In this document: positions 7,694 through 18,647 of the stretch, one piece after another
How the letters are laid out: every line of letters begins with the position of its first letter
How positions within the stretch are numbered: position 1 is the first letter of the stretch
Origin: Leptospiraceae bacterium
GTDB lineage: Bacteria; Spirochaetota; Leptospiria; Leptospirales; Leptospiraceae
Assembly (NCBI GenBank): GCA_016708435.1
Contig: JADJFV010000038.1
Coordinates: 119,525 to 183,524, forward strand
Direction of reading: 5' to 3'
DNA: 64,000 nt
Made by a program: the position numbers and the translations under genes
Notes under the pieces: generated by a model
Databases searched by the model: none
Told to the model about the DNA's origin: nothing
Seen by the model: only the letters and a program-made list of their open reading frames with translations

Positions 7694-9346
7694 ATGTCAA
7701 AAGTAATTGAATACAACGAAGAAGCCCGTAGAAAACTATTAGCAGGTGTAAACAAACTTGCAAATGCAGTAAAAGTAACTCTTGGTCCTAAGGGACGTAA
7801 CGTAGTTATCGACAAAAAATTTGGTGCTCCTACTATCACTAAAGACGGGGTAACTGTAGCGAAAGAAATCGATTTAGAAGATCCAATCGAAAACATGGGC
7901 GCACAAATGGTAAAAGAAGTATCTACCAAAACCAACGATATCGCTGGGGACGGAACTACTACTGCTACTATTTTAGCACAAGCTATAATCACTGAAGGCT
8001 TAAAGAACGTAACCGCTGGTGCTAACCCAATGGCACTCAAACACGGTATCGACAAAGCTGTAACCGCAGCAGTTGAATACATCAAATCTAAATCTGTAAA
8101 AATCGAAAACAAACAAGACATCGCAAACGTAGGAACTATTTCTGCAAACAACGACAAAGAAATCGGTAACCTAATCGCTGATGCAATGGACAAAGTAGGT
8201 AAAGACGGTGTAATCACTGTAGAAGAAGCTAAGTCTATCGAAACTACTCTTGATGTAGTAGAAGGTATGCAATTCGACAGAGGATATGTTTCTCCTTACA
8301 TGGTAACTGATCCTGAAAGCATGACTGCTACTCTAAACGATCCGTTTATCTTAATCTATGACAAAAAGATTTCTTCTATGAAAGACCTTCTCCCAGTTCT
8401 TGAGAAAGTTGCTCAAAGCGGCAAATCACTCTTAATCATTGCAGAAGAAGTAGAAGGCGAAGCTCTTGCAACTATCGTTGTAAATACAATCCGTAAGACA
8501 ATCTCTTGCGTTGCTGTTAAAGCTCCTGGATTCGGAGATAGAAGAAAATCTATGCTCGAAGACATCGCTGTGTTAACCGGTGGACAAGTTGTTTCTGAAG
8601 ACCTCGGTATGAAACTAGAAAACGCTGACCTCAAAACTCTTGGTCGTGCGGCTAAAGTAACTATCGACAAAGAAAACACAACGATCATCGAAGGCAAAGG
8701 AACTCATAAAGACATCCAAGGAAGAATTTCTCAAATCAAAAAACAAGTAGAAGATACTACTTCTGAATATGATAGAGAAAAACTCCAAGAACGTCTTGCT
8801 AAACTTGCTGGTGGTGTTGCTGTAATACATGTAGGTGCTGCTACTGAAGTAGAAATGAAAGAGAAAAAAGCTCGCGTTGAAGATGCATTATCCGCAACTC
8901 GTTCTGCTGTTGATGAAGGTATCGTAGCTGGTGGTGGTTTAACACTATTACGCGCTCAAGCTGCTGTTAAAGCTCTTAAACTTGAAGGCGACGAAGCTAC
9001 TGGCGCAAAAATTGTATTACGCGCTCTAGAAGAACCAATTAGAATGATCACAAACAACGCTGGTCTCGAAGGCTCTGTAATCGTTGAAGAAGCTCGTGGT
9101 AAAGAAGGTAACATCGGTTACAACGCACTCACTATGGTATGGGAAGACCTTATCAAAGCTGGTATCGTTGATCCTGCTAAAGTAGTTCGCTCTGCTCTAC
9201 AAAACGCAGCTTCTATCGGTGCAATGATCCTCACTACTGAAGTTACTATCACAGACAAACCTGAGAAAGACGGTGGTGCTGGTGGTGGAATGCCTGGTGG
9301 TATGGGCGGAATGGGTGGTATGGGAGGCATGGGCGGAATGATGTAG
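7694..9346 (+). CDS. groEL: Chaperonin GroEL
   Basis: 550 residues, full length and uninterrupted. Visible are the N-terminal VTLGPKGRNVVIDKKFG, the nucleotide-binding GDGTTTAT and the apical domain, and the protein ends in the usual GGM-repeat tail. The ribosome-binding site AAGGAAGG precedes the ATG. The last 148 bp of this gene recur at 31112-31259, marking the far side of the defence island. Regulated with groES through the CIRCE operator. Confidence 0.98.
   Translation: MSKVIEYNEEARRKLLAGVNKLANAVKVTLGPKGRNVVIDKKFGAPTITKDGVTVAKEIDLEDPIENMGAQMVKEVSTKTNDIAGDGTTTATILAQAIITEGLKNVTAGANPMALKHGIDKAVTAAVEYIKSKSVKIENKQDIANVGTISANNDKEIGNLIADAMDKVGKDGVITVEEAKSIETTLDVVEGMQFDRGYVSPYMVTDPESMTATLNDPFILIYDKKISSMKDLLPVLEKVAQSGKSLLIIAEEVEGEALATIVVNTIRKTISCVAVKAPGFGDRRKSMLEDIAVLTGGQVVSEDLGMKLENADLKTLGRAAKVTIDKENTTIIEGKGTHKDIQGRISQIKKQVEDTTSEYDREKLQERLAKLAGGVAVIHVGAATEVEMKEKKARVEDALSATRSAVDEGIVAGGGLTLLRAQAAVKALKLEGDEATGAKIVLRALEEPIRMITNNAGLEGSVIVEEARGKEGNIGYNALTMVWEDLIKAGIVDPAKVVRSALQNAASIGAMILTTEVTITDKPEKDGGAGGGMPGGMGGMGGMGGMGGMM
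9199..9346 (+). repeat. Direct repeat, left copy (groEL 3' end)
   Basis: From ACAAAACGCAGC (codon about 502) to the stop codon this sequence is repeated at 31112-31259, with three internal differences plus the last base of the stop codon. Each copy is followed by a similar palindrome-plus-terminator. The pair brackets the BREX island. Confidence 0.92.
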
Positions 9347-9408
9347 TATAATCGGTCGGTTCGACTACGCTCACCGACCGGATACTCCGCATTAGTCTAA
9401 TGCTATGA

Positions 9409-9439
9409 AGCCTCATCGGAAACGGTGGGGCTTTTTTTT
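9409..9439 (+). terminator. Rho-independent terminator of groESL
   Basis: A 9-bp stem AGCCTCATC / GGTGGGGCT (with G-U pairs), loop GGAAAC, then eight Ts. It is preceded by two smaller palindromes, CGGTCGGT/ACCGACCG (9353-9380) and GCATTAGTCTAATGC (9389-9403). Confidence 0.9.
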
Positions 9440-9570
9440 GTGTTTGTTGGAGGGGGGGTGGTTTGGCTTTCTGATTTTATGTTGTCTTTTGGTTTTGTTT
9501 TAGATTTTTTTTGTATTGTTTTTTAAAACGGTTTCTGATGAAGTATGTCTATAATTATTGAGAGGAAAAA

Positions 9571-9780
9571 ATGACAACTTATCAACTAATCATGACTATT
9601 CTTGCGCTTACATTTTCAATTGCTGGTTTAATTATAACCGGATTGAGGATAATAAAGAATGGTGTTGTAAAGGAATTAAAAGAAGAAAATGAAAGTCACT
9701 TTAAATCTTTAGAAAAATCAATTGATAATTTAGGAATGGAAGTAAAGAAGATTCGAGAGCTAAAGGAAATTCATCAATAA
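9571..9780 (+). CDS. Small membrane-anchored coiled-coil protein, 69 aa
   Basis: A GAGAGG ribosome-binding site precedes the ATG. Residues about 5-27 form one hydrophobic membrane segment (LTFSIAGLIITGL). The rest is a highly charged helix, likely coiled coil (KELKEENESHFKSLEKS). The stop codon overlaps the next small gene's start (TAATG), suggesting translational coupling. First gene inside the island, on the brx strand. No family recognised. Confidence 0.6.
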   Translation: MTTYQLIMTILALTFSIAGLIITGLRIIKNGVVKELKEENESHFKSLEKSIDNLGMEVKKIRELKEIHQ

Positions 9781-9950
9781 TGTTCTTGGATAAAGTATTG
9801 TTTTTTCTCTTTGCTCTCTTTATTGGAGTTATCGTATCAGCAGTTTTTTTGCTGAAAGAAATGGAAGTCTATTATTCCTTGTTCATCACAACTATAACAG
9901 TAGCAGGTTTTCTTCTTTCTTTATGGTCTTTTTTTAGAAGTAAAGATTGA
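9780..9950 (+). CDS. Small two-pass membrane protein, 56 aa
   Basis: Begins with ATG overlapping the previous stop and encodes MFLDKVLFFLFALFIG..., with two hydrophobic segments (about 5-26 and 32-52) separated by a short charged turn (LLKEMEVYY) and a basic C-terminus (RSKD). The coupling with the 69-residue protein suggests a two-component membrane pair. It lies 116 bp upstream of brxE. Whether it belongs to BREX is unknown. Confidence 0.5.
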   Translation: MFLDKVLFFLFALFIGVIVSAVFLLKEMEVYYSLFITTITVAGFLLSLWSFFRSKD

Positions 9951-10066
9951 ATTGTCATAGGAAGTAATGAAAGCTTGTTAATTACCTAAAAAAATCCTAG
10001 TGAATCTCTTTTTTTCTTGCGGATTATATCCTATTTTGTCTGGTTGTAAGTTTAAAATATTTCCAG

Positions 10067-10660
10067 ATGAAAACTATAACCTACAATTTTACCACACATC
10101 ACTTGGATTTATACCTGTATTATCGCATTTTAGTCGCAAGGCTTGGTGAATCTGAGCGATTTCAATGGTGGGATAAGAATTTAGATGCTACTGATTCAGA
10201 AGGTGGTGGCGCTTTTTTTCAGAAACTTCTACCGGATGATAATCCTAGCGTAGGTTATCTTTCTGCTGTTGAAGCTCCTATTGAATCGGCAAAAGCATTG
10301 GAGCTTTCTCGAATCCATCAAGCAAATAACCAAGACATTTTCCTTTCTCTATTTTTATCTCCGCCTGAATTAGAATCTATACTTTCTGATAGATGGTTTC
10401 ATTGGAAACGATTTCCGAATGATATTCCTGCACAGGTTGCTCGTGTTTTGGACTCGAGTGCGGGAAAAGAGCGATTAGTCGAAGAATTTAAACTCACTAC
10501 CAAGGATTTACAGAAGCCTAAGTTTGAAGGGACAAGTTTTGGTCTCAAAGTCTTGGATAAGATTTCGGAAAAGAATCAACTTTCTATTGAGAACGTTTAC
10601 CCCTTGTTAGCCTTGATTGTGTTAGAAAAAGGGGATTGGGTTTTTCCTTACCATGAATGA
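10067..10660 (+). CDS. brxE: BREX protein BrxE
   Basis: 197 residues. The N-terminal LYLYYRILVARLGESERFQWWDKN resembles the conserved start of BrxE proteins (a hydrophobic helix followed by RLGE and a WW pair), as I recall that family. BrxE opens type 6 BREX operons; its biochemical role is not known. The following gene (brxA) starts 8 bp before its stop, so the two are coupled. Position, size and pattern all fit. Confidence 0.75.
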   Translation: MKTITYNFTTHHLDLYLYYRILVARLGESERFQWWDKNLDATDSEGGGAFFQKLLPDDNPSVGYLSAVEAPIESAKALELSRIHQANNQDIFLSLFLSPPELESILSDRWFHWKRFPNDIPAQVARVLDSSAGKERLVEEFKLTTKDLQKPKFEGTSFGLKVLDKISEKNQLSIENVYPLLALIVLEKGDWVFPYHE

Positions 10661-11411
10661 AGTTATGGGGCAAAATTCATTTATTATTACAAAGCCTCAT
10701 TTTCATTTGCTGAAAATCAGCTCGCTTCCGAGTGAAACAAAAATCTTTATCGAAAGATATCCATCTGATGGTAAAAGTATTTCTAAAGATCAAATCATTC
10801 GCGAGAGATGGTTTGGAAATAAAAGCGATGCGAGAATTAAAAATATAGTCCAAGTATTTCATTCGCGTTTTTTAATATTTCAAAATGCTTTTTCTTTTTT
10901 AAAATCTAACTTTACTCTCTTTGGAAATGCTGATTGGAAGTGGATAATTCTAATTCACCTCATTGTCACCGATCCAAATATTCGATGGTTTGCTTGTAAA
11001 TTTTTACCCACGATTTCAGAGGGATATGAATTTTCTAAAGACCAAGTTGCTCGTGCTATCGAGCCATTGATGGGTGAAAATATTCGTGCTAATACCAGGA
11101 TTACGTATTCCTCTAAGCTCATTGGTGCTTTTAAATCTATTGGTTTGGTTAGCGGCAAATCAAAATTTGCCAGAGTTAGATTAGAGTATTCTCCGCTTGG
11201 TTTTTACTATGTATTGTATTTGTTACAATCCATTCAGTTTGATTTGAATTCATTGCCATCTACCGATATTTACTTAGGATTTTTTAAAGATAAAGATGAT
11301 TTGCGCTCTGGACTCGATAGACTTGCTGCAAAGGGGTATATCTCTGTTAGCTGGTATGGGGACAGTCCGAGCATTCAATTAAAGCAAATACAGGGAGTAG
11401 TGTATCTATGA
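10653..11411 (+). CDS. brxA: BREX protein BrxA (DUF1819 family)
   Basis: 252 residues, soluble, no membrane segment. BrxA is a small helical DNA-binding protein of BREX systems. Seen here are a basic N-terminal winged-helix-like half (SDARIKNIVQVFHSRF), a central LIVTDPNIRWFACKFLP segment and a C-terminal GFFKDKDDLRSGLDRLAAKGYI. Overlaps brxE by 8 bp and brxB by 4 bp (ATGA). Assignment rests on the family pattern and on its place between brxE and brxB. Confidence 0.75.
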   Translation: MNEVMGQNSFIITKPHFHLLKISSLPSETKIFIERYPSDGKSISKDQIIRERWFGNKSDARIKNIVQVFHSRFLIFQNAFSFLKSNFTLFGNADWKWIILIHLIVTDPNIRWFACKFLPTISEGYEFSKDQVARAIEPLMGENIRANTRITYSSKLIGAFKSIGLVSGKSKFARVRLEYSPLGFYYVLYLLQSIQFDLNSLPSTDIYLGFFKDKDDLRSGLDRLAAKGYISVSWYGDSPSIQLKQIQGVVYL

Positions 11412-12024
11412 ATAGTGATCTTACCAAAAGACTGAACGATTTAAAGAAAGACATTATCCATCCAGAAGGAATGCAAGTAACGCAATCTCAGAATTATCCG
11501 TTCTCTATCTTTGTCTATTCTCCTGAAGAAGAATTTATAATGAGAGCAAAGTTTCAAGAACTCATTTTGGATATAAAGAAAAAGGACATTCAAATTTTAG
11601 AAATCAATTTAGCGCATGAATGCATTGAGCTTGCGAAAAATCGAGTCGATGATTGGTCGATTGAAGAAATCATCCAAAGAGAAAAAGATTTTTTGAAGAC
11701 GATAAAGACTTTAACGATCCATTTCAACTTGTGAATGATCTGTTTACTCCTATTTTAGAAAGTGAAAATGGTATTTCTAAATCCATAATTGAAAAAATAA
11801 ATTTGTTTAAAGAAAATCTAGAAGGACGTAAAGGTATTGTGTTTATCACTAGAGCCGGATTTTTGTATCCTTTTTATCGGACTTCTTCTCTTTTGAAATT
11901 TTTAACCAACACGAAGGGGTTACCTGTTATTTTCCTCTACCCGGGAACTAGAACGTCTGACACTTCTCTCAGTTATATGGGCGTTATGAGTCCTGATTCC
12001 AACTATAGACCAAGGATGTATTGA
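11408..12024 (+). CDS. brxB: BREX protein BrxB (DUF1788 family), one frameshift
   Basis: Two reading frames together give about 205 residues, the usual BrxB length. The first (11408-11734) holds the N-terminal half (YPFSIFVYSPEEEFIMRAKF); the second runs to 12024 and ends LPVIFLYPGTRTSDTSLSYMG, the typical BrxB C-terminus. The break fits one missing T in the T6 run at 11691-11696: with it the frame reads EKDFFEDDKDFNDPF. The site is also a formal U_UUU_UUG slippery heptamer, so a -1 ribosomal frameshift is possible, but neighbouring genes carry similar breaks without slippery sites. BrxC starts one base after the stop. Confidence 0.75.
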
Positions 12025-12025
12025 T

Positions 12026-15000
12026 ATGAAGATTAAAGAATTACTCGCGCGTGACATTACTGCTACCATTGATCCGGTTATTTATTTTCACCAGAAAAAT
12101 CCAGAGACTCTCGCTCGTGAAGTCGGTGAATATGTAATCACAAGTAAAAATGATCGGGAAGAAACAGGGATTCATGAACAGTATGTGAAGTTATTAAAGG
12201 CAATGTCTTCTTCGTTAGGGACGGATGAGAAAAATCCTGCTTCTTGGATATCTGGTTTTTTTGGTTCGGGTAAATCGTCGTTTGCCAAGCTTCTTGGTTT
12301 GTCATTCGGTGAGATAAAACTTCCTTCGGGTAAACTTCTTTCGGATGCTCTTATTGAAAGAGATGATACGGCTAACGCTCATGAGTTCGGGAAGGTTTGG
12401 AAAGAGTGTAAGGAAAAATTTGGAAATACGATTGCGGTTGTGTTTGATATTAGTGCAGAGGCAAAATCTTTAGAGCTTCCTTCGTCTGTGATTTATAGAC
12501 AGATACAAGTAGAGCTTGGATATAGTAATAAAGAAGCTGTGGCTAGGTATGAGTTGGCGCTACAAAAAGAAGGGAGTATGAGCTCTTCTTACAAAAATAC
12601 CGAGAGCATTATAAAAATGAATGGAAGAACGAAAAAGATAAATCTAAATCACCCGACGAATTTTCTTACATCTATCATTTACTTTATCCAAATGAATTTC
12701 CTAGACCAACGGATTGGTTTAAGACGCATTACAATAATCAAGCTCTCAAGGAAGTAGAGGCAATCCGAAGAGCTGCAAGTGACATCAAAGACATGATTGA
12801 GATAAGTCATCCAGGTAAGCGGCTACTCGTTGTTATAGACGAGATGAGTCAGTTTATTGGAAAAAACACAGACCGAATGCTCAATCTGCAAACCTTTGTA
12901 TCGGAGATTGGTTCTTTGTCTGGAAATCCGATTTGGCTTTTTGTCACTGGACAAGAAAAGCTAGAAGACAATGTTCCAGGTATTGAGATTTCTAAAATGC
13001 AAGATCGTTTTCCTGCCAAGTTTAGAGTTCACTTACATAAGACGAATGTGAATGAAATTGTAAGAAGAAGAATCTTAAAAAAATCGGACGATAAAAATTC
13101 TCATTTAAAAACGCTTTTTAACCAGGAAACAATTAGCAAAATTAAAAACAACGGCTACAACTCCGAGCAAGTTACGCAAGAGGAGCTAATCGACTTTTAC
13201 CCCTTGCTTCCTTCTTATGTGCCACTTCTACTTGAGATCAGTCAGTCGATTAAGTTTTATTCTGCGAAGGCGCAGGCGGACTCTGCTTCTGTGCGAAGTG
13301 TGTTGCAAACGATTTATGATTTGTTTAATAGTGAGAGAACCAATTTCAAAGACAAAGAACTTGGCTCACTTGTCACCATGAAGGACGTGTATGACATCAT
13401 CGGCTCGGCTCTTGGGTCTGAGATTGCTCTTACGATTGACAGCATTACCAATCGACTGAGTCACGAAATGCCTCATGCGGTTGACATCGCTAGAATCATT
13501 GCTATTCTCGAAATGAATTCTGAGAAAGAGCCTGTGACCCGCGAGCTTGTCCAGAGAATGCTTTATTCTCATGTGAATGAGCCTGCTTCTAAAGAATTGA
13601 TTACGCAAGCACTAGAGAGACTTGATAAAGAAAATTTTATCTACCTTGAGGATAAACGGGGTTACCGCATCAAGGATACGGTCGCTCAAGAATGGGGGAA
13701 AGACAAAGCACGATTAGCCGTTAGCGAAGAAGAGATTAGTTTTTTGGTGAATCAATTTTCTAATGAAATATTTGAGTCGATGGCTAGACCTAAGATGTTT
13801 GATATACCGATAGAGTTAGAAATTTCTCACAAAGGAAAAGTAGAAAAGAATAAGCCTCTTCCTAAAGTTCGTCTAGACTTACACTATCGTGCGGATGGGC
13901 TTTATGATGCGACTAAGGACTATTTTATTTCCGAAAGTCAAAAAGAATTTCCGAATAATTATTCAAAGGAGCGGTTTATACTGTTTGTCCCCGGTGATAC
14001 CGATAAATCGGACTCTCTTGCTAGAATGATTTTGCAATCGGAGAAGATGTTAAATTTACATAAAGGAAATCTTAGTAAAGGAAAACAAAAAGTATACGAC
14101 GATGAAAAACGCAAAGTAGAAAATGATAAAGATAGATTTAAAAAAGAACTCTTACAATGTTGGGGATCTGGTAAATTGTATTTTCTAGGAATAGAGTTTG
14201 TGTTTAATTATAACAACTCTAGCGATCAATTTCTTGCCAAGGTAAGACAACAATTAGAAAGTTATCTTCCAAAAATCTATACACGATTTAGAGATGCACA
14301 GGTAAACGTTACGCAAAGAGAAATTGAGAAATTGTTTGAAACAGAAATCATTTCTCCTTCTCCTGCGTTACTCGATGGAAGTGATGGACTTTCGATATTG
14401 ACAAGACAAGCGGGGAAATACGAACCGATAGCCGATAGAGGTATCCCTCAGAGGATTTTAGATTTTATCAAAGACAAGGTAAGTGTGAAGGGTGAATTTT
14501 TACTTGGTTACTTTGGATCGCAACCGTTTGGTTATCCGCAAAACGTAATACAAGCTGTAGTCGTGGGTCTTCTTCGTGCGGAGACGATTAAGATCAAACA
14601 AGCAAATGGACGAGAGGCAACGAGTTACAAAGACGAAGGAATCAAAGACACGCTGTTAAATTCTTCTAGCTTTAAACAAATTGAACTTCAGTCGAATCAG
14701 GATATTGAAATAGGTCCGAGGGATAAAAAACAATGCGCTGAATTTTTTGTAGATGTTTTGGGTTTCGCGGGTGTAGCCGTTGATAATAATAGCATTCACG
14801 AAGCAATCTTTAAACATTTTCCAAGTCTTGTAGAATCGGTTCTGGACTTAAACAATCGAATTAGTAAGCTAAGTTTGCCCTTACCCGCAGAGTTACTTGA
14901 CCTTCATCGAAATCTAGATCTTTGTCGAAGGGATAAATCGGTTGCAGGCTCTGTTAAAATGCTAAAGAATTTACTCCCCGAATTAAAAGAAGGAATTTTA

Positions 15001-15630
15001 CTCTTTCGTGAGGCTAAGACTTATTTTACTCCTGAGAGTGAAGAGAGGATTCGTAAATTTATCAATCTTAAAGAGCATGAGATTCGCCAACTCAGTGAAA
15101 TCGAAGAAGACTTTGCTCTAGAAGAAGACATTCAAAAAATACAAAAGAAATTAGGCTCTGATAAACCGTGGAAGGATTTGGCTGACTTAGTTTCTTCCTA
15201 CGACGCAATTCAAACTGCTTATAAAGAAATTCGTCTGGGAATAATCACACGTAACCAACAAGAAGTAGAATCTGCCTACTACCAAGTTCAAACTAGAAGA
15301 GGCTTCGACTCATTATCCGACAACGAAAAACAAGAAATTAAATCTATCTTAGAATCTTCTTTACAATCGCAAGACAGTGGAAGTCTCTATCCTACACTTC
15401 TTTTTATTCGTAACCTAGGAAATCAAATCGAACGAGACAAGGCTCGCGCCAATGACTTGTTAGATGAATTCCTACATCGAAAAGAAGTGAAGCTAGAAAT
15501 TCGAAAGGTTACTCACAATTTGACCAACAAAGATATTTCTACCGAAGAAGACCTTCGCAAAGTTTTATCTGAACTGGAAAGTAAATGTCTTTCTGAACTT
15601 GGGAAAGGATATTCGATTAGGTTGGTATAA
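12026..15630 (+). CDS. brxC: BREX ATPase BrxC, one frameshift
   Basis: About 1,200 residues when joined, as expected for the BrxC/PglY AAA+ ATPase. Walker A is GFFGSGKSS (residues 77-85); Walker B is LLVVIDEMSQF in the second part. The frame breaks at GGG (12572-12574): adding one G gives KEGEYELFLQKYREHYKNEW and runs without a stop into the frame open to 15630. The long C-terminal half is helical and ends FSELxGKGY-like. BrxC is essential for BREX defence in characterised systems; here it lies between brxB and pglX on one transcript. Confidence 0.88.
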
Positions 15631-15947
15631 ATCCCCCTTGCCCCCTGGGGGGGCGGGGGCCAAGGGTGTGGAGAAAGGGGGTAGTAGTTTTAAGTGGGGC
15701 TTTTTACTATTTCTTCTTTTTTACAAAAAGGATACGATGGATATGATATGGATGTAAGACAGATGAATGGATTTTGGAAATCACAATTTGTGATATCCAA
15801 TTATGACAAAGAGATTGGGGACTGGTTTAACCTACCTGCAGCGCTGAGCGGGGGTTCGTTTATGGTTTGCTTCGTATTATTTTTTCTTTTACAAAAATGG
15901 ATACAACTTTCACAATACCCCCTTTTGCAAAGGGGGAACGGGGGATT
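15631..15947 (+). other. brxC-pglX intergenic region with G/C-run repeats and a possible gene remnant
   Basis: Contains CCCCTTGCCCCCTGGGGG (about 15638-15655) and CCCCCTTTTGCAAAGGGGG (15919-15937), members of a short dispersed palindrome type that recurs after the island's last gene (about 30411-30437). Between them an 85-codon reading frame at 15694-15951 includes FWKSQFVISNYDKEIG, faintly like the SQ[FI]VTSN motif of ORF6N domains, but it ends in repeat sequence and is not a convincing gene. Confidence 0.4.
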
Positions 15948-18647
15948 ATGAACTCTAACGATAGAAAAAAACTGAAATCAGAAGTGGCAGCGCTGAAAGC
16001 TGGGCTTATACAATCGTTTACGGATTTTGCGACTACTAAGTATTATCTGGGGATTGCAAATGAAGAGAAGAGGACGCGGGAACTAAGAGAAAAAAAGCCT
16101 GTGGAGTTTCAGGAGTGGAAGCTAATACAGAGTAAGCTCGCGACTACTGGAATGAGTTTAGAGGAATACATCATTGAAAGAAGTTATACTTACTTGAACA
16201 GGACTTTTTTTCTGATGCGTCTTGAGGTGTTGGGAATTCAAAAATACCAAGTGTTTAAAGGGTTAAAAGCGTCTGATGGTTGGAAGGAATTTAACGAATT
16301 CTGTCCGAGTTTATGTAGGGAAGTGGATGAAGGGTATTTGTTTCTGACGAGACAGGTTTCGGACTATTATGCGCGGGAGCTGCCTGGGTTATTTCTAGAT
16401 GACTCTGCGGATAGAGCGTTTGGGATTCCGAGGCAACTTATATTTACCCTCTACGAGACTTGGAATGAGGCGAGTCTTGCGAATGCGTTTTTGGATGATA
16501 CTACTGCGGGTTGGATTTATCAGTATTGGAATGATCCTGATAGAGAAGCTATCAACGAACGAGTCAAAGACAAAGGCAAAGTGGCGGGAAAAGAAATTGC
16601 CTCGGCGACACAGCTTTTTACTGAGCGTTACATGGTGGAGTGGTTACTGCAAAATAGCCTCGGTAATCTATGGCTTGCGATTTGTCAAAAAAACAAATGG
16701 GATACAACGGCGGTAAAGAGAATTGAAGAGTTAAGAGTGAAGAGGGAAGAGCATAATTTAAAGATTGAAAGGAAAATTATCTCTGAGGATACTCCTCTTC
16801 CGATAGGAGAGGACGAAGAAGAGCATTGGAAATACTACTTAGAAAGAGAATTAACCAAAGACGAAGTAGAATCAGCGATAGTGTCAATCAAAGAGGCAAA
16901 GCTCTTAGATCCAGCGTGTGGGTCGGGGCATTTTTTGTTGTATGCGTTTACGTTACTGTTTTATCTTTACGAAGAAGAAGATAGAATCAAGGCTAATCTG
17001 GATAAGGCGCATAAGCCACTTACAAAGTCAGAGATTGCAAAGTCGATCTTAGAAAACAACTTACACGGAATCGACCTCGACCCAAGAGCGGTGCAGATAG
17101 CGGTGGCGAGTCTTTACACGACAGCAAAGAAACACGGCAAAATCCGATTATCCCGCATCAACTTAGTCGCAACAAGACCGAGCATCGGAGCAAACACAAG
17201 CCCAAAGACAGTAGATGCATTCATAGAGCAATTCTGCACAGAATCAAAAATTCCAACTGAGATGGCAAAGTCTCTTATCACAGTCCTAGGAAAATCAGAC
17301 GTGCTAGGCTCACTTCTCCAAATCCGAACCGAGATCAAAACAGAGCTAGACAAACAAGGATTATTCGCCCGCGAAAGCGAATCAACAATCTACACCAAAC
17401 TAGAAGAATTCGTAAACAACCACGACCAAGGCAACGACCTAGGCATCTTCACCCTAGGCACCCAACTCACCCGCGGTCTAAGACTCCTTAGACTCCTCGA
17501 CGCAAAGTATGACGTGGTTGTGGCTAATCCGCCTTATTTGTCTCAAGTCAAGGTTGATGAAGATGCAAGTATTATATTTATAAATGGTGCAAATGAATTA
17601 TATGAATCTATTTATTTATTGTTTTAAGAATAGATTAAAGAAAGGCGGATTCTTTGCGCTCCTAACAGCGCATAATTTTCTTTTCATAGAAAAATTTACA
17701 AAATTAAGAATGTTCATACTGGAAAATTATACGTTAGACATCTTGGTTCAATTAGGTGTATGGACGTTCAAAGATTTAACACAAACTGGGTTCTTTGCGT
17801 TGTCACATGCTTTATTCTTAGAAATGAAGCAAATCAAAAAGAAAGTATGTTCTTTAGAATTGGTAGCGGCAACTTTCGACAAGACCCATATTACAAAGAA
17901 CCGTATCTTCTCAATCAACCGCCCAAGCGCATCTACCACTTCGACCAACGCAAGTTTGCCGCAATCGAAGGAAGCCCAATGATCTACTGGTGGACAGAAA
18001 GTTTCCGCAACTGGTATCTGGGCGCGGATAAGGTGGGGGATGTTGGGGATGTTAAAACTGGAACAAACTCCAGAAACAATGATAGGTTTTATCGAGTATT
18101 TTGGGAGCTTTCAATTAAAAATATTTTTATTCGTTTAATAGATGAAGTTTTAGTCAAAAAATATTTTAAATTTGTCCCTCTAGTCAAAGGTGCTGGAACC
18201 AGAAGATGGTTTGAACCATTAAAAGATTGCATTTTAATTAACAATGGTATCAATCAATTTATCGAGATACAAGAAAATGCATGGAAATTAGGAGGTGGAG
18301 GTGGCGTACAGTCTCCAGATTATTATTTCAAACAAGGAATTTCGTATAGTTACATAGGGGCGAGTGATTTATTTTGTCGAATAAGGAAATATCAATCCGC
18401 ATTCGATAAAGCGGCATCTTCAATGTTTCCAGATAATCCAAAGAAATTACAAGTAGCTCTTTCTACACGCGTAGTCCCTTATGTAAGTCAGTCTATCAAT
18501 CCAACGATTAACAACCAAGTTGGCGACATCAAGAATCTTCCCATTCCTGTTGTAGAAAATTGGCAGGACTATATCGAGCGAGCGAGGGTGTTGTATGACG
18601 AGGAGTTTTCGCGGGATGAGACTAACGTGGAGTATTTGTATGGGTAA
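15948..18647 (+). CDS. pglX: BREX adenine-specific DNA methyltransferase PglX, N-terminal and catalytic part, frameshifted
   Basis: Start chosen at the ATG after a GGGGGA ribosome-binding site (MNSNDRKKLKSEV). Motif I is KLLDPACGSGHFLLY, followed by NNLHGIDLDPRAVQIA and motif IV DVVVANPPYLSQ: an N6-adenine methyltransferase. BREX uses it to mark host DNA. The frame shifts near the TTTTAA at 17622-17627 and again at the A5 run 17836-17840; joined, the protein is about 900 residues ending NVEYLYG. The C-terminal module of the family lies in a separate gene at 21322-22926. Codon use between about 17.1 and 17.5 kb is markedly richer in C-ending codons than upstream. Confidence 0.85.

Noticed and set aside
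7615..9330. Several minus-strand reading frames opposite groEL (up to 200 codons)
   Set aside because: Shadows of a strongly codon-biased gene: hydrophobic Ser/Thr/Pro-rich products, no ribosome-binding sites.
9571..9950. Toxin-antitoxin pair
   Set aside because: Both products are membrane proteins without any known toxin or antitoxin feature; kept only as small coupled genes.
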